This document shows positions 24,396 to 33,430 of a stretch of 64,000 nucleotides of DNA, piece after piece. Made by a program: the position numbers and the translations under genes. Origin of the DNA: Thalassobius vesicularis (GTDB taxonomy: Bacteria > Pseudomonadota > Alphaproteobacteria > Rhodobacterales > Rhodobacteraceae); contig NZ_SSMD01000003.1 of NCBI RefSeq assembly GCF_004799325.1, positions 434,001-498,000 of the forward strand. Direction: 5' to 3'. The notes below the pieces were generated by a model. It had not been told where the DNA came from, ran no database searches, and saw nothing but the letters and a program-made list of their open reading frames with translations. Positions within the stretch are counted from its first letter, which is position 1. Each line of letters starts with the position of its first letter.

Positions 24396-24634
24396 GCTCT
24401 TTCTCCTCCAAAAAGCACCGAGGATAGGCCCCCTTTTCCGGCGAGACCCCGTGCTCCTCCTGCACGCGACTTGCCAAGGGTAAAACCGAAGGATGTCAAA
24501 TAGAAGGCGATGGACGCGAGGGATACAACCCCAGGCCATGCCGACACTTCGGAAACCAATGCACCAGCCATCCGGGCAACGCGAGGTCCGCGCAGCAGAG
24601 AGGTTGGCGATTTAAACAGTCCGGCAACGTACAT
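24392..24634 (-). CDS. small protein of unknown function upstream of the acetyltransferase
   Basis: This 80-residue frame starts at an ATG (24634) eight bases after GGAGG and ends overlapping the acetyltransferase start by four bases. Both are good signs of a real translated gene. The product has a hydrophobic middle (WPGVVSLASIAFYLTSFGF, about residues 33-51) and a basic, glycine-rich tail. It could be a small membrane protein. I do not recognise a family. It lies just after the rpmA terminator. Confidence 0.55.
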   Translation of the reverse strand: MYVAGLFKSPTSLLRGPRVARMAGALVSEVSAWPGVVSLASIAFYLTSFGFTLGKSRAGGARGLAGKGGLSSVLFGGERA

Positions 24635-24652
24635 CGGTTGCCTCCTCATACG

Positions 24653-24684
24653 AAAAAGGGGATCGGCGTCTTGCCGATCCCCTT
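24653..24684 (-). terminator. terminator after rpmA
   Basis: A perfect 10-bp stem (GGGGATCGGC plus 24658-24667 with GCCGATCCCC 24673-24682) is followed on the minus strand by five Ts (plus 24653-24657). It lies between rpmA and the small gene at 24634. Confidence 0.9.
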
Positions 24685-24709
24685 ATGCTTTCAAGCCCTT
24701 AAGGTCGGC

Positions 24710-24979
24710 TTACTCAGCGGCCTCCGCCACTGGCAGGACCGAAATAAAGGTGCGGCCTTTCAGGCCCTTGCGGAAGGTCACTTTGCCCTCGGCAGTTGCA
24801 AAGATGGTGTGGTCTTTGCCCAGACCGACGCCTTCGCCCGGCCACCACTTGGTGCCGCGCTGACGCACGATGATGTTGCCGGGGATGGCGGTTTGGCCGC
24901 CAAACAGTTTCACGCCCAGGCGGCGACCATCAGAGTCGCGGCCGTTACGGGACGAACCACCAGCTTTTTTATGTGCCAT
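24710..24979 (-). CDS. rpmA: 50S ribosomal protein L27
   Basis: L27 reaches the peptidyl-transferase centre through its N-terminus. The 89-residue protein starts [20 protein letters not shown], with no cleaved leader of the Firmicute type, and contains the signature [25 protein letters not shown]. It follows rplU by 13 bases and is closed by the terminator at 24653-24684, so rplU-rpmA is a separate transcript from obgE. Confidence 0.98.
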   Translation of the reverse strand: MAHKKAGGSSRNGRDSDGRRLGVKLFGGQTAIPGNIIVRQRGTKWWPGEGVGLGKDHTIFATAEGKVTFRKGLKGRTFISVLPVAEAAE

Positions 24980-24992
24980 TGGTCGTTACTCC

Positions 24993-25370
24993 TTATTCTG
25001 CAGCGACGGGCGCCGAGCCCGCGCCGACGGCAGCCTTGACGCCCGACGCAGCTGCGCCCGAGGTCAGGATGTCGGTGATCTTGATCAGCGTCAGCTTCTG
25101 ACGGTGACCGCGGGTGCGCTGCGAGCTGTGCTTACGACGGCGCTTAACGAAGGTGATGACCTTGTCGGCTTTGACCTGATCGACGACTTCGGCCTGAACG
25201 GCAGCATCGGCAACCAGAGGAGCACCAACAACCAGGTTGTCGCCACCCAGCATCAGAACTTCGTTGAATTGGATTTTTTCGCCAGCATCGGCAGCCAGTT
25301 TCTCGACGCGCAGGATATCGCCCGCCTGAACCTTGTACTGCTTGCCGCCAGTCTTGAGGACCGCAAACAT
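24993..25370 (-). CDS. rplU: 50S ribosomal protein L21
   Basis: This large-subunit protein is 125 residues: MFAVLKTGGKQYKVQAGDILRVEKL at the start and the conserved KRRRKHSSQRTRGHRQKLTLIKI segment at about 75-97. A 27-residue Ala/Gly-rich C-terminal tail (TSGAAASGVKAAVGAGSAPVAAE) extends beyond the core, as is common in alphaproteobacteria. It is the first gene of rplU-rpmA, behind a promoter at 25507-25535 and a 5-prime hairpin at 25475-25498. Confidence 0.97.
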   Translation of the reverse strand: MFAVLKTGGKQYKVQAGDILRVEKLAADAGEKIQFNEVLMLGGDNLVVGAPLVADAAVQAEVVDQVKADKVITFVKRRRKHSSQRTRGHRQKLTLIKITDILTSGAAASGVKAAVGAGSAPVAAE

Positions 25371-25469
25371 GCGTTTCTTCCTTTGTTTCCCGCGTTCTGT
25401 GGTCCCCGTTTCCAGGAGTTCTGGCTGACGCCACCTCGAACTGCGCGCCCCTTTAGGGCGTCGTTACAA

Positions 25470-25498
25470 CAAAATCGGGCAAGGAATCCCCTGCCCGA
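25470..25498 (-). promoter_or_regulatory. hairpin plus T-run in the rplU leader
   Basis: On the minus strand TCGGGCA pairs with TGCCCGA (plus 25492-25498 and 25475-25481) and is followed by TTTTG. It starts about two bases after the transcription start expected from the promoter at 25507-25535. It is either the terminator of the DUF2059 gene or a 5-prime element of rplU. Confidence 0.5.
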
Positions 25499-25506
25499 GA
25501 TGTGCG

Positions 25507-25535
25507 CTTATCCACGGGAATGATCTGCAAGTCAA
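25507..25535 (-). promoter_or_regulatory. putative promoter of rplU-rpmA
   Basis: On the minus strand TTGACT (plus 25530-25535) and GATAAG (plus 25507-25512) are separated by 17 bases. Confidence 0.55.
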
Positions 25536-25569
25536 GGGCCGGGTCCAGCTAAACCCCAAGTTTTCTTGC

Positions 25570-26382
25570 CTAAAGCTCTTCATACTGGCCCAGGCTGGCA
25601 ATCGCCAGACCCAGCCCCAGGGAAAGCTGCGCATACATTCGGTCAAAGCCCTGAAACAACGCCCGGTTCAGCGCCTGTCCTTCGGGCGTCGCGGCAAAAT
25701 CGGTCAGGGTTTTCAACTCTTCGACGCTCAGCTCTGCATAGGCCTCGTCCAGATAGGCATAGAGCCAGCTGATCGAGTCCTCGCGCGTCGCGTCCTCCTC
25801 GGCCCAGGCTTCGGCCAAGATCTCGGCGTCGCTCATCTGGATCATGCCGCCCTGAGTGAGACCGCGATAGAACATGTAGTTAGCGTTCAGCGCCCCGGCG
25901 ACGTTGTATTCAACCAGATCGTTGATCTCGATGAACTGTCCGATCTGGGTCAGTCGCGCATTGGCCGTTCGATGACTGACACGCGCCCGCGCCGCGTCTT
26001 CGGTGGGTTTGTCCAGGAACGCCTCGCGCGCCGTGATCTCTCCGCTGACGATCCTGCGTCCAAGGTCCGTGTCATAGAAGGCGATGATCTTTGCCTGATC
26101 CACGTTTTGCAGGACCTCAGAAAACCCCGCCTCGACCACTTGTTCCATCTTGCCGGTGTCATAAAGGTCCGAGACCCGCGCCGCCCATTGCGCGCTGTCT
26201 GCCTCGGGCAGCATCCCCTGCCCCAACTCGGCGCCGAAAATCAGCCCCTCTTGCCGCATCACGTGAATCACATCGCTTAGACGCAGCAAGCCAATCAGGC
26301 GGCGCGTATCCTCTCGCCCCTCGGCAATGGCGATACCGGCCCCGAACACCGCAATCACCACATAAACCAGAACTCTGCGCAT
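25570..26382 (-). CDS. DUF2059 periplasmic protein (first of a tandem pair)
   Basis: This 270-residue protein has a signal peptide (MRRVLVYVVIAVFGAGIAIAEG) and a helical mature part. It carries the DUF2059 segment ENVDQAKIIAFYDTDLGRRI-like (here QNVDQAKIIAFYDTDLGRRIV, about residues 92-112) and a second repeat-like copy EELKTLTDFAATPEGQALNRAL near the C-terminus. Function is unknown for the family. It starts 9 bases after a second DUF2059 gene, so the two are an operon of paralogs. An AAGGTCC site precedes the ATG. Confidence 0.82.
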   Translation of the reverse strand: MRRVLVYVVIAVFGAGIAIAEGREDTRRLIGLLRLSDVIHVMRQEGLIFGAELGQGMLPEADSAQWAARVSDLYDTGKMEQVVEAGFSEVLQNVDQAKIIAFYDTDLGRRIVSGEITAREAFLDKPTEDAARARVSHRTANARLTQIGQFIEINDLVEYNVAGALNANYMFYRGLTQGGMIQMSDAEILAEAWAEEDATREDSISWLYAYLDEAYAELSVEELKTLTDFAATPEGQALNRALFQGFDRMYAQLSLGLGLAIASLGQYEEL

Positions 26383-26391
26383 TTACGGACC

Positions 26392-27237
26392 TTACAATTC
26401 CTGCGACGGCAACAAGCCCGCCATGCGTGCTGCCAGCATCTCGAACCGGCGCGCCGTGATTTCGAACTGGATGGCGTTCATCAACTCATAGACGCGCCGC
26501 ATGGCCGGGCTTTCCAGCGCCTCGACATAAACGAGCAACTCGGAATCGCCGAAAGCCTGATAGGTATAGGCCGAACCCGCCAGCGACGTCCGCTCGATCG
26601 CGGCGCGCAGTTCGGGTTCCTGCTTGCGGAACATCTCTCGCATGTCCGCCTCATCCATCTTGAGGCGCACCACACCAGCGGCGGCAGCAGCCAGTAGAAA
26701 CCTGATCTGGACCTCTTGCATGGCCCGCAACGACAGGCCCTGAGGGTCGATCGCCACATTCATGCGCCGAAACAAATCCAACCGCGCCTGCCCTTCAGCA
26801 CCCGCCCCTTCGAGTGCGGACAACAGCGAGTCGCCCGCTTCATCCCGTTGGTCATCGCTTTTTTCCCGATGAGACGCGTTTTCGGCCACGACGAGTCGCT
26901 GCCCGAGGTCCGATCCGTAAAAATCCAACGCGACCTGCAAGTCGGCGTCGTCAAGCGCGGCCTCCAGCATGGTGCGGGCGTCGGCGCGAATCTCTGCCGG
27001 GTCCATCACATCGAGGACCATCTTCTTCCAGATCACCCCGAACGCCCCCGGATCCTGCCCAAGAATCGCCGGAGCGTCCTCGGCACCGATCACAATCGAG
27101 TCCAAGGCGACGTCAAATCCGGTGATTTCAAGAAAACGCTCAATCTTTTTCTCATCACTCGCCAAAGCGGTCTGCGCAGCCAACAAGCCCAAGATCAGGA
27201 CAAAACCGGCTAAAACCCTTTGAAATGCAGACTTCAT
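26392..27237 (-). CDS. DUF2059 periplasmic protein (second of a tandem pair)
   Basis: This 281-residue secreted protein has a signal peptide (residues about 1-26, cleaving after ALA) and an alpha-helical mature domain. The DUF2059-like segment is DDADLQVALDFYGSDLGQRLV (about 92-112), aligned with FYDTDLGRRI of its neighbour, and the C-terminal block DSELLVYVEALESPAMRRVYEL matches too. The frame extends upstream to 27321, but the ATG at 27237 begins the signal peptide. The two proteins are divergent paralogs and may act together in the periplasm. Confidence 0.82.
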   Translation of the reverse strand: MKSAFQRVLAGFVLILGLLAAQTALASDEKKIERFLEITGFDVALDSIVIGAEDAPAILGQDPGAFGVIWKKMVLDVMDPAEIRADARTMLEAALDDADLQVALDFYGSDLGQRLVVAENASHREKSDDQRDEAGDSLLSALEGAGAEGQARLDLFRRMNVAIDPQGLSLRAMQEVQIRFLLAAAAAGVVRLKMDEADMREMFRKQEPELRAAIERTSLAGSAYTYQAFGDSELLVYVEALESPAMRRVYELMNAIQFEITARRFEMLAARMAGLLPSQEL

Positions 27238-27363
27238 GACCCGTTTTCCTTTGTGATTTTCTGGCCGTCTTTCAAAGTTAGAAAAAATCTTCGTAGAAAC
27301 AACGCAAATCGCCCTTGCCACTGCTGAAAAGAGCCATTAAACGCACCTTCCACAGACCCCCGC

Positions 27364-27453
27364 GGAGAGGTGCCGGAGTGGTCGAACGGGGCGGTCTCGA
27401 AAACCGTTGTGGGCGCAAGTCCACCCAGGGTTCGAATCCCTGTCTCTCCGCCA
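27364..27453 (+). tRNA. tRNA-Ser (anticodon CGA)
   Basis: This 90-base class II tRNA has acceptor GGAGAGG paired with TCTCTCC (one G-T pair), anticodon loop CTCGAAA (anticodon CGA, reads UCG), a long variable arm (TTGTGGGCGCAAGTCCACCC region), the T-loop GGTTCGAATCC and an encoded CCA (27451-27453). Confidence 0.95.
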
Positions 27454-27507
27454 TACTTCCCAGTAGGCTGCCCGATTTGTCAGTTCCGATACCACCCGGA
27501 ACGACAA

Positions 27508-30014
27508 TCAGCGTTTCAAAAACTCTTCGAGTTTGGTTCTGGTTTCTGACCAGAGCACTTCGAGGGGTTCACGCCAGACCAGCAGATTCTCGTCCGGGCT
27601 GCGCTTGAGCGTCTCTTCGAGGCGGGCCAGCGTGTTGCGCATCCGTTGTGCGCCAATGATCGCGCATGTGCCGGCAAACTGATGGACCTTGTTGCGGAAC
27701 GAATCCCCCTGTTGAGCGTCCGCCAGAGTCGCGACAAAGGCGTCGCCCTCGGCCAGAACGTCCCGAATGAGGGCGCCGGATTTCGCGGCCCCCAGGCTGC
27801 CGATCAGTTGCTCCATCAGGCCCAAGTCCAACACGCGGTTGACCCGGACGGGTTCGCCGTCGTCCAGCGTCCCCGAGATCTGCTCGTATAGCTTCTTGCG
27901 ACTCAGGGGTTTCGACAGAACGCGGTCAAAGCCGATTTCGCGATACAGCTGGACATCCTGATCCATCGCATGAGCCGTCAGGGCGACGATCCGCGCTCCC
28001 TGGCTTGCCCCGCCAGACCGGATCAAGGTCGTCGCCTCTACGCCCCCATGACCGGCATGTTGATATCCATCAGGATCAGATCGAAGGCGGTATTGCGGGC
28101 CAACTCTGCCCCGATGGCCCCGTTTTCCGCTTCGGTGACAAAGTGCCCGCCGCGACTGAGCATTTCGTGCAGCACCAGCCGGTTGGTCGGGTTGTCCTCA
28201 ACCAGCAGCACATCCAACGCCCGTTCGGCAACGATCGGCTCCGCCTCTATGACGGCAATGGGTAGCGGCGGCAGTTCCATGACCTCGGACAGGGGAAGTT
28301 CAATCCAGAACAGCGTCCCCTCACCTTTCACGCTTTCGACGCCACATTTGCCGTTCATCGCCCTCACGATCCGGCGCACAATGCCCAGCCCAAGTCCGGT
28401 GCCTTCGATCTGCATGGTTTTCTCGCGGTCCAGACGGACGAAATCGTCGAAAACGATACCCAGCTTATCCTCGTCGATGCCAATCCCCGTATCCGCCACC
28501 TGCAAATCCAGTTGCACCCCCGCGCCCGACCGGTGGACCGTGGCCGAGACTTCGATGCTGCCGTTGTTGGTGAACTTGATGGCGTTGCTGAGGATGTTGG
28601 CGACCACCTGCCGCAAGCGCATCGCGTCCCCGACGAAATGCCCCAGTACCGGCGGAGTCGCCGTAAAGGTCAGGCTGTTGCCACGCGCCTCGGCTGCGGG
28701 CCGCAGAGAGGCGATCAACTCGTTCAGCACCGCGTCCAGGCTATAGGACGTCTTGACCAGCCGGATGCCGCGCGCTTCGATTTCGGTGATGTCCAGAACC
28801 TCGTTGATATGGTTCAGCAGCACCTGGCCCGAGTTTTCCAGCAGCGACAGATAATAGCGGTTCTTGTCGCCCGTCACCGTATCCTTCAGCAGCTCGATTA
28901 TGCCCAGAATGCCGTTCAGGGGGGTCCGCATCTCGTGGCTCATGACCGCCAGAAAGTGCGCCTTGGCACGCTCGCCCGCCACGGCCTTGTCCCGCGAGGC
29001 CAGCAAGGCTTCGTCTGCGGCCAGTCGTTCCGTGATGTCGCGCAGGAAGAACACGTAGACGCTGCGACGGCCCAACGACGTTGCACCTTGCGACAGCTCG
29101 ATCGGGACCACCCGCCCGTCCCGACGCAATCCCGAAAGGCGTTCGTTCATCGCGCCCCAACGCACAAACGGGAAGGTAACCGTGCCGCCGCTGGTCGTTT
29201 CGACAAGCGCGGACAGGTTCATGCCAAGGGCATCTTCGCGCAGATAGCCCAGCAAAACCTCGGCCGCCGGGTTGAAATCCTGAATTTCGCCCGAGGCATC
29301 CGTCACGATAATGGCATCAGGCGAGGTCGCAACGACAGTGGCAAGACGCCGGCTGGTCGACATGTTTTCGACCGCGCGCTGCTTGTAGACCACGAACAGC
29401 CGCAGGAATAGCAACGCCAGCCCCATCAACCCGCCAAACAGCAGGACCGAGACAAGCCCCAGACGCATCACCAGCCGCGCGGCCTCTTGCCGGGCATCTT
29501 CGGTTTTCGAGGTCAGCACATAGTTGGCGTTTGCCACCACACGCCGAATGGGGACGCGCAGTTCATGCAGAGACTCCATCAACACCGGCTGATTTTCGAT
29601 AAGCGTGCTGTCGGCCCCGTCGATCAGGTAGATCAGGCTGTCCACTCCGGACTTAACGAAGGCAAGGTTCTCCAGCTCACCGGCATCACCGATCGCTTCG
29701 CGATACAGCGGGCTTTGCTGCATCGTTTGAACGCGGCTGTAGAACACGTTGAACCGCCGCCGCACCTCGGGCAGTCCGCTGGCACCGGCGTATTTCAGAG
29801 CGGTGGCGGACTTCTCCAGCTCCAGAAACTCGACTTCGAGCTGAACCACCGTCCAGATCACGTTGTCACGGCGCGAGGTGCGCATCTGCTCCAGCCGCTG
29901 GGTCACTTCCAGCCAAAGCGGCAGCAAAAGCGCCAATGCGATCAAGCTGACCAATAACAGGACACCGCCCTGCAGCCATCTGGGTTTCAGCTTTAATGAC
30001 TCGGCCTCAGCCAT
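27508..30014 (-). pseudogene. hybrid histidine kinase (HK-receiver-HPt) with a one-base frameshift
   Basis: Two adjacent frames (28038-30014 and 27508-28026) are the halves of one tripartite sensor kinase. In order: membrane helices at about residues 17-36 and 185-207 enclosing a periplasmic helical sensor, a PAS domain (222-330), HisKA with H360 in MSHEMRTPLNG, the ATPase domain, and a receiver with D650 in LMDINMPVMG. The frame then breaks. The next frame resumes with the end of the receiver (LSKPL lysine) and an HPt domain with H115 of the fragment (KVHQFAGTC). A run of five Gs (plus C5 at 28043-28047) that should be six explains the break exactly. It may be a sequencing error, a phase-variable site or a real mutation. 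Confidence 0.9.
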
Positions 30015-30047
30015 GATTTACCGTCTACTGCGCTGTGTGCGGGCAGA

Positions 30048-30551
30048 TTAGTGGTAAACCTCGATGCGGTCCATTTGCCAAATACTTTGGGCATAAATGG
30101 ACTCGGTCTGGTATTTCGGGTCGCTGTCATAGGGGAACACCACCCACAGCGGGCCCTTGTCGCGCGGGCTCATCGGCTCTCCGTCGCGTTCATAGGCCAC
30201 CAGCGGTCCGCCACGCTCCATCTCGTCGACCGGAAACTCCACGAGGTACTCGTTCAGCGCGCTCAGGTAGACCTCGCCCTCGGTGATCGACAGGAACGCC
30301 GCCAGATCGGCCAGCCAGACGCCTTTGAAGATGTGAGTGCCCTCGGTCCAGATGGTGGATGTCTCGAACTCTGCAGAAGGCATGGCTTGTAGCTCGTCCA
30401 TGGTCATCGTGCGTTTGGACAAAACCGCTTTCGAGGCATCGAAATGCGTCACCTCAAGAACAACAAGGCTGTCTTCCTCTGCCTGCCCGCCGGAAACCGC
30501 CAGACCCAGAACCGCGCCCAGACATACCCCAAGGAGATTTCGCCGATTCAT
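30048..30551 (-). CDS. secreted molybdopterin-oxidoreductase-like domain protein
   Basis: This 167-residue secreted protein (signal peptide MNRRNLLGVCLGAVLGLAVSGGQA, start at ATG 30551 with AAGGTAGC upstream) resembles the small SUOX-like molybdopterin-binding fold: TIWTEGTHIFKGVWLADLAAFL, then GEVYLSALNEYLVEFP, GPLVAYERDGEPM and GPLWVVFPYD. The Cys ligand for the cofactor is not evident, so it may only retain the fold. It lies 33 bases upstream of the hybrid kinase in the same direction and is likely its periplasmic sensor partner. Confidence 0.75.
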   Translation of the reverse strand: MNRRNLLGVCLGAVLGLAVSGGQAEEDSLVVLEVTHFDASKAVLSKRTMTMDELQAMPSAEFETSTIWTEGTHIFKGVWLADLAAFLSITEGEVYLSALNEYLVEFPVDEMERGGPLVAYERDGEPMSPRDKGPLWVVFPYDSDPKYQTESIYAQSIWQMDRIEVYH

Positions 30552-30722
30552 TGCTACCTTGGCCCTATTTTCAACCGTTTCACCTTTTTGGCGAGACGCT
30601 GGCATCTGGTCTATAGCCCTATGCCAATGGATAGGCTAAGCTTCCCTAATGACAACTTTGGCACACACCTCTTTTTCAGTCGCCAGCCCGAATGATTTTT
30701 CGGGTGGCCAGCACATAGACGA

Positions 30723-31331
30723 ATGACCAGTATTTTAATTGCCGATGACCACGAGCTTGTCCGCGAAACCATAGCAACGTTTCTTCGCAATGCTGCGGGA
30801 TTCGAGATCACGCAATGCGCCGATTTTTCCGGCGCGTTGGCCAAGATTACAGCCAATGGCCCGTATGACCTGGTTCTGGTAGATTACACCATGCCGGGCA
30901 TGAGCCTGCCCGAGGGTATGAACGCCCTGATTGATGCCAACATGCCCAATCCGGTGGCCATGTTGTCCGGCACCGCGTCCGCCGATGTGGCCCGGCGTGT
31001 GCTGGAAAGCGGCGCACGCGGGTTCTTGCCAAAAACCATGGCACCCGAAACGCTTGTCAGCGCGGTACGGCACATTCTGGCAGGCGACACCTATACGCCC
31101 CGGCAGTTCCTAGAGGCCGATCCCGCGAACCCTGACGCCCCGCAACTGACCCCGCGCGAGCGGGACGTTCTGCGCGGCCTCTGCGACGGTAAATCGAACA
31201 AGGAAATCGCCCGCGATCTGGACCTGCAAGAGGTCACGATCAAGCTGCACGTCAAAACGCTCAGCCGTAAGCTGAACGCCCGCAACCGCACCCATGCCGC
31301 CATGCTGGGCCGCGACATGGACCTGATCTAG
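30723..31331 (+). CDS. NarL/LuxR-type response regulator
   Basis: This 202-residue protein has a receiver domain with D54 in LVLVDYTMPGM and the conserved Lys in FLPKTM, and a C-terminal LuxR-type helix-turn-helix (LTPRERDVLRGLCDGKSNKEIARDLDLQEVTIKLHVKTL, about residues 140-180). It is divergent from the periplasmic protein/hybrid kinase genes (171-base gap), so it is the probable output regulator of that sensor. Its stop overlaps the convergent glucokinase stop. Confidence 0.9.
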   Translation: MTSILIADDHELVRETIATFLRNAAGFEITQCADFSGALAKITANGPYDLVLVDYTMPGMSLPEGMNALIDANMPNPVAMLSGTASADVARRVLESGARGFLPKTMAPETLVSAVRHILAGDTYTPRQFLEADPANPDAPQLTPRERDVLRGLCDGKSNKEIARDLDLQEVTIKLHVKTLSRKLNARNRTHAAMLGRDMDLI

Positions 31332-32263
31332 GACAGGTCCTGCCTGAGCCGCGTCGCGCAACCTCGCAGCGTCAGTTGCACTTGGGGGACGGCGTGGATC
31401 GGGATGGCACGGTGGATGGCCTCGTAGGGGCCCGGTCGATGGAACATGCTGGCAAAGCCTGTCTCGGTGAAATGGCGCGACAGTGCCAGACCGACGGACC
31501 CGGCGACGAAAACCCCGCCCATCGGCAAATGCACCAAGGCCAGATCCGCCACATATCGCGCCAGATAAGCTGCCTGTCGCCGAACCGCCGTTTCGGCTGT
31601 TTGATCCCCTTCGGCGCAAGCGGCAAAGACGTCCTCGGCCAATGCGCCGTCCGCGCCACCGAAAAACCGCCAGAGCCGGGCCAGGCCAGCCCCCGACAGC
31701 GCCGCCTCGACCGGGCAATGGCCCAATTCCTCTCGGATCATGGCGGCAATGGCGAAATCCGTGTCGTCGATCAGCGGCAAAGCCATGTGGCCGCTTTCCG
31801 AGGGCGGCACGAAGACCCGCCCACCATCGGCAAAAGCAACCGCCGCGTTAACCCCGGTCCCTACTGCGATGATCAACCGAGACGCTTCGGGGTCCGCATC
31901 CGCGCCCTCAACCAGAGTCTGCACATCCGCCCCCCCCAGTGAATGCAAGGCATAGCCCTGCGCCTGCAGGTCGTTCATCAGCGTGACAAGCCCCGCGCCC
32001 GTTGCCTGCGCGATCTGCGCAGCCTCCACGCGCCACGGGTAGTTGGTCAGACGCACCGCATCGCCTTGCACCGGCCCGGCAACGCCTAGGCACACCGCAT
32101 GAACCTGCGCGTCCATTTCCTGCAAAAAGGCCAGAACGGCGGCCACAGGGCTATCGAACCCGTCGTTGCGATAGCTGCGCTGGCTGGCGTCCAGAACATG
32201 GCCATCGCGTGCGAGTGCGAAGCGGCTGTTCGTGCCGCCGATATCTCCGACAAGTGACAACAT
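31328..32263 (-). CDS. glk: glucokinase
   Basis: Glk phosphorylates glucose with ATP at the entry of glycolysis/Entner-Doudoroff. The 311-residue protein has the ROK/Glk N-terminal phosphate-binding motif GDIGGTNSRFALA, the sugar-binding GDAVRLTNYPW and LMNDLQAQGYAL segments, the adenosine segment GTGVNAAVAF, and SESGHMALP. The ATG at 32263 begins the domain; the frame runs further upstream. Convergent with the NarL-type regulator. No glucose transporter is adjacent. Confidence 0.92.
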   Translation of the reverse strand: MLSLVGDIGGTNSRFALARDGHVLDASQRSYRNDGFDSPVAAVLAFLQEMDAQVHAVCLGVAGPVQGDAVRLTNYPWRVEAAQIAQATGAGLVTLMNDLQAQGYALHSLGGADVQTLVEGADADPEASRLIIAVGTGVNAAVAFADGGRVFVPPSESGHMALPLIDDTDFAIAAMIREELGHCPVEAALSGAGLARLWRFFGGADGALAEDVFAACAEGDQTAETAVRRQAAYLARYVADLALVHLPMGGVFVAGSVGLALSRHFTETGFASMFHRPGPYEAIHRAIPIHAVPQVQLTLRGCATRLRQDLS

Positions 32264-32315
32264 CGCCTGATCCTTCTGACCCTTGGCAATCAGGCTAATA
32301 CGATGGCGCACAAAG

Positions 32316-32340
32316 AAAAAGGCCCCGCATTTGCGGGGCC
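32316..32340 (-). terminator. terminator of the methyl-tetrahydrofolate operon
   Basis: GGCCCCGC (32321-32328) pairs with GCGGGGCC (32333-32340), loop ATTT, followed on the minus strand by TTTTTCTTTG. It is 10 bases after the methyltransferase stop. Confidence 0.9.
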
Positions 32341-32350
32341 GTTTCTGGGA

Positions 32351-33427
32351 TCAACCGCGACGACGACGGCCACCGCCGCGACGTCCGCCTGCAGCCTCAC
32401 CGGCCGCATCGGGGGCTTTGTTGAACTTGATCCACTCACCACCATGCGGGTCATTGTTGGTCAGCAGGTTGGCGGCGCGAATGGCCTCCATCTCTTTGCC
32501 CGGACGCGCCTTGGTCGAGCCCAGACCGAACAGGGTGACAAAGGTTTCGTCGTCCATATCCTCGGGCAGGAAGATGCCCGCGGCTTCGACGGCGGCTTTC
32601 TTCTCGGCGATCGCTTTCTGAGTCACCGGCAGCGCCACCGGGTTCATAATCGCGCTGGTCATGCCTGCGCCCATCGCCATCGGCAGGAAGGCGTTGTTGA
32701 TGCCGTGACGGTTCGGCAGGCCAAAGCTGATGTTCGACGCGCCACAGGTCGTGTTCACACCCAGCTCTTCGCGCAGGCGACGGACCAGGGTGAACACCTG
32801 ATGACCAGCGGTGGCCATCGCACCGATCGGCATCACCAGCGGGTCCACCACGATGTCATGCGCAGGGATGCCGAAATCGGCGGCGCGTTCCACGATCTTC
32901 TTGGCGACGGCGAAACGCACATCGGGGTCTTCGGAAATCCCGGTGTCGTCGTTCGAAATCGCCACGACCGGCACGTTGTATTTCTTGACCAGCGGCAGGA
33001 CCAGCTCCAGACGCTCTTCTTCACCCGTCACCGAGTTCAGCAGCGGACGGCCTTCGGCGGCCATCAGGCCGGCCTCCAAAGCGCCGGGGACCGAGCTGTC
33101 GATGCACAGCGGCACGTCGACAATAGCCTGCACCCGCTCGATCAGTGCCTTCATCAGGCCCGGCTCGACAAAGTTGTTGTCAGCGTAGCGCGGATCCTCG
33201 GCCATCTTGTTCGAGAACACCGCGCCCGAGTTGATGTCCAGCACCGTAGCCCCGGCCAGAACCTGCGCCACCGCATCGGCCTCGACGGTCGAGAAATCGT
33301 CCATCTCAAGTTCGGCGGCCAGTTTCTTGCGGCCAGTCGGGTTGATCCGCTCGCCGATCACGCAGAAGGGCTGATCGAAACCGATGATCGAAGTCTTGGT
33401 CTTGGATTCAACGATGGTGCGGGTCAT
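32351..33427 (-). CDS. methyltetrahydrofolate:corrinoid methyltransferase (pterin-binding family)
   Basis: This 358-residue DHPS-like TIM-barrel protein binds methyl-tetrahydrofolate: GERINPTGRKKLAAEL, AGATVLDINSGA, PLCIDSSVPGALEAGL, and NTTCGASNISFGLPNR. Such proteins move methyl groups between tetrahydrofolate and a corrinoid protein. It is the last gene of an operon with a MetF-type reductase and a small 'virulence factor' family protein. The C-terminal tail is unusual: about ten arginines and many glycines in the last 16 residues, suggesting nucleic-acid binding or an unstructured tag. The corrinoid protein and demethylase partners are not in this window. Confidence 0.88.
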   Translation of the reverse strand: MTRTIVESKTKTSIIGFDQPFCVIGERINPTGRKKLAAELEMDDFSTVEADAVAQVLAGATVLDINSGAVFSNKMAEDPRYADNNFVEPGLMKALIERVQAIVDVPLCIDSSVPGALEAGLMAAEGRPLLNSVTGEEERLELVLPLVKKYNVPVVAISNDDTGISEDPDVRFAVAKKIVERAADFGIPAHDIVVDPLVMPIGAMATAGHQVFTLVRRLREELGVNTTCGASNISFGLPNRHGINNAFLPMAMGAGMTSAIMNPVALPVTQKAIAEKKAAVEAAGIFLPEDMDDETFVTLFGLGSTKARPGKEMEAIRAANLLTNNDPHGGEWIKFNKAPDAAGEAAGGRRGGGRRRRG

Positions 33428-33430
33428 TTC

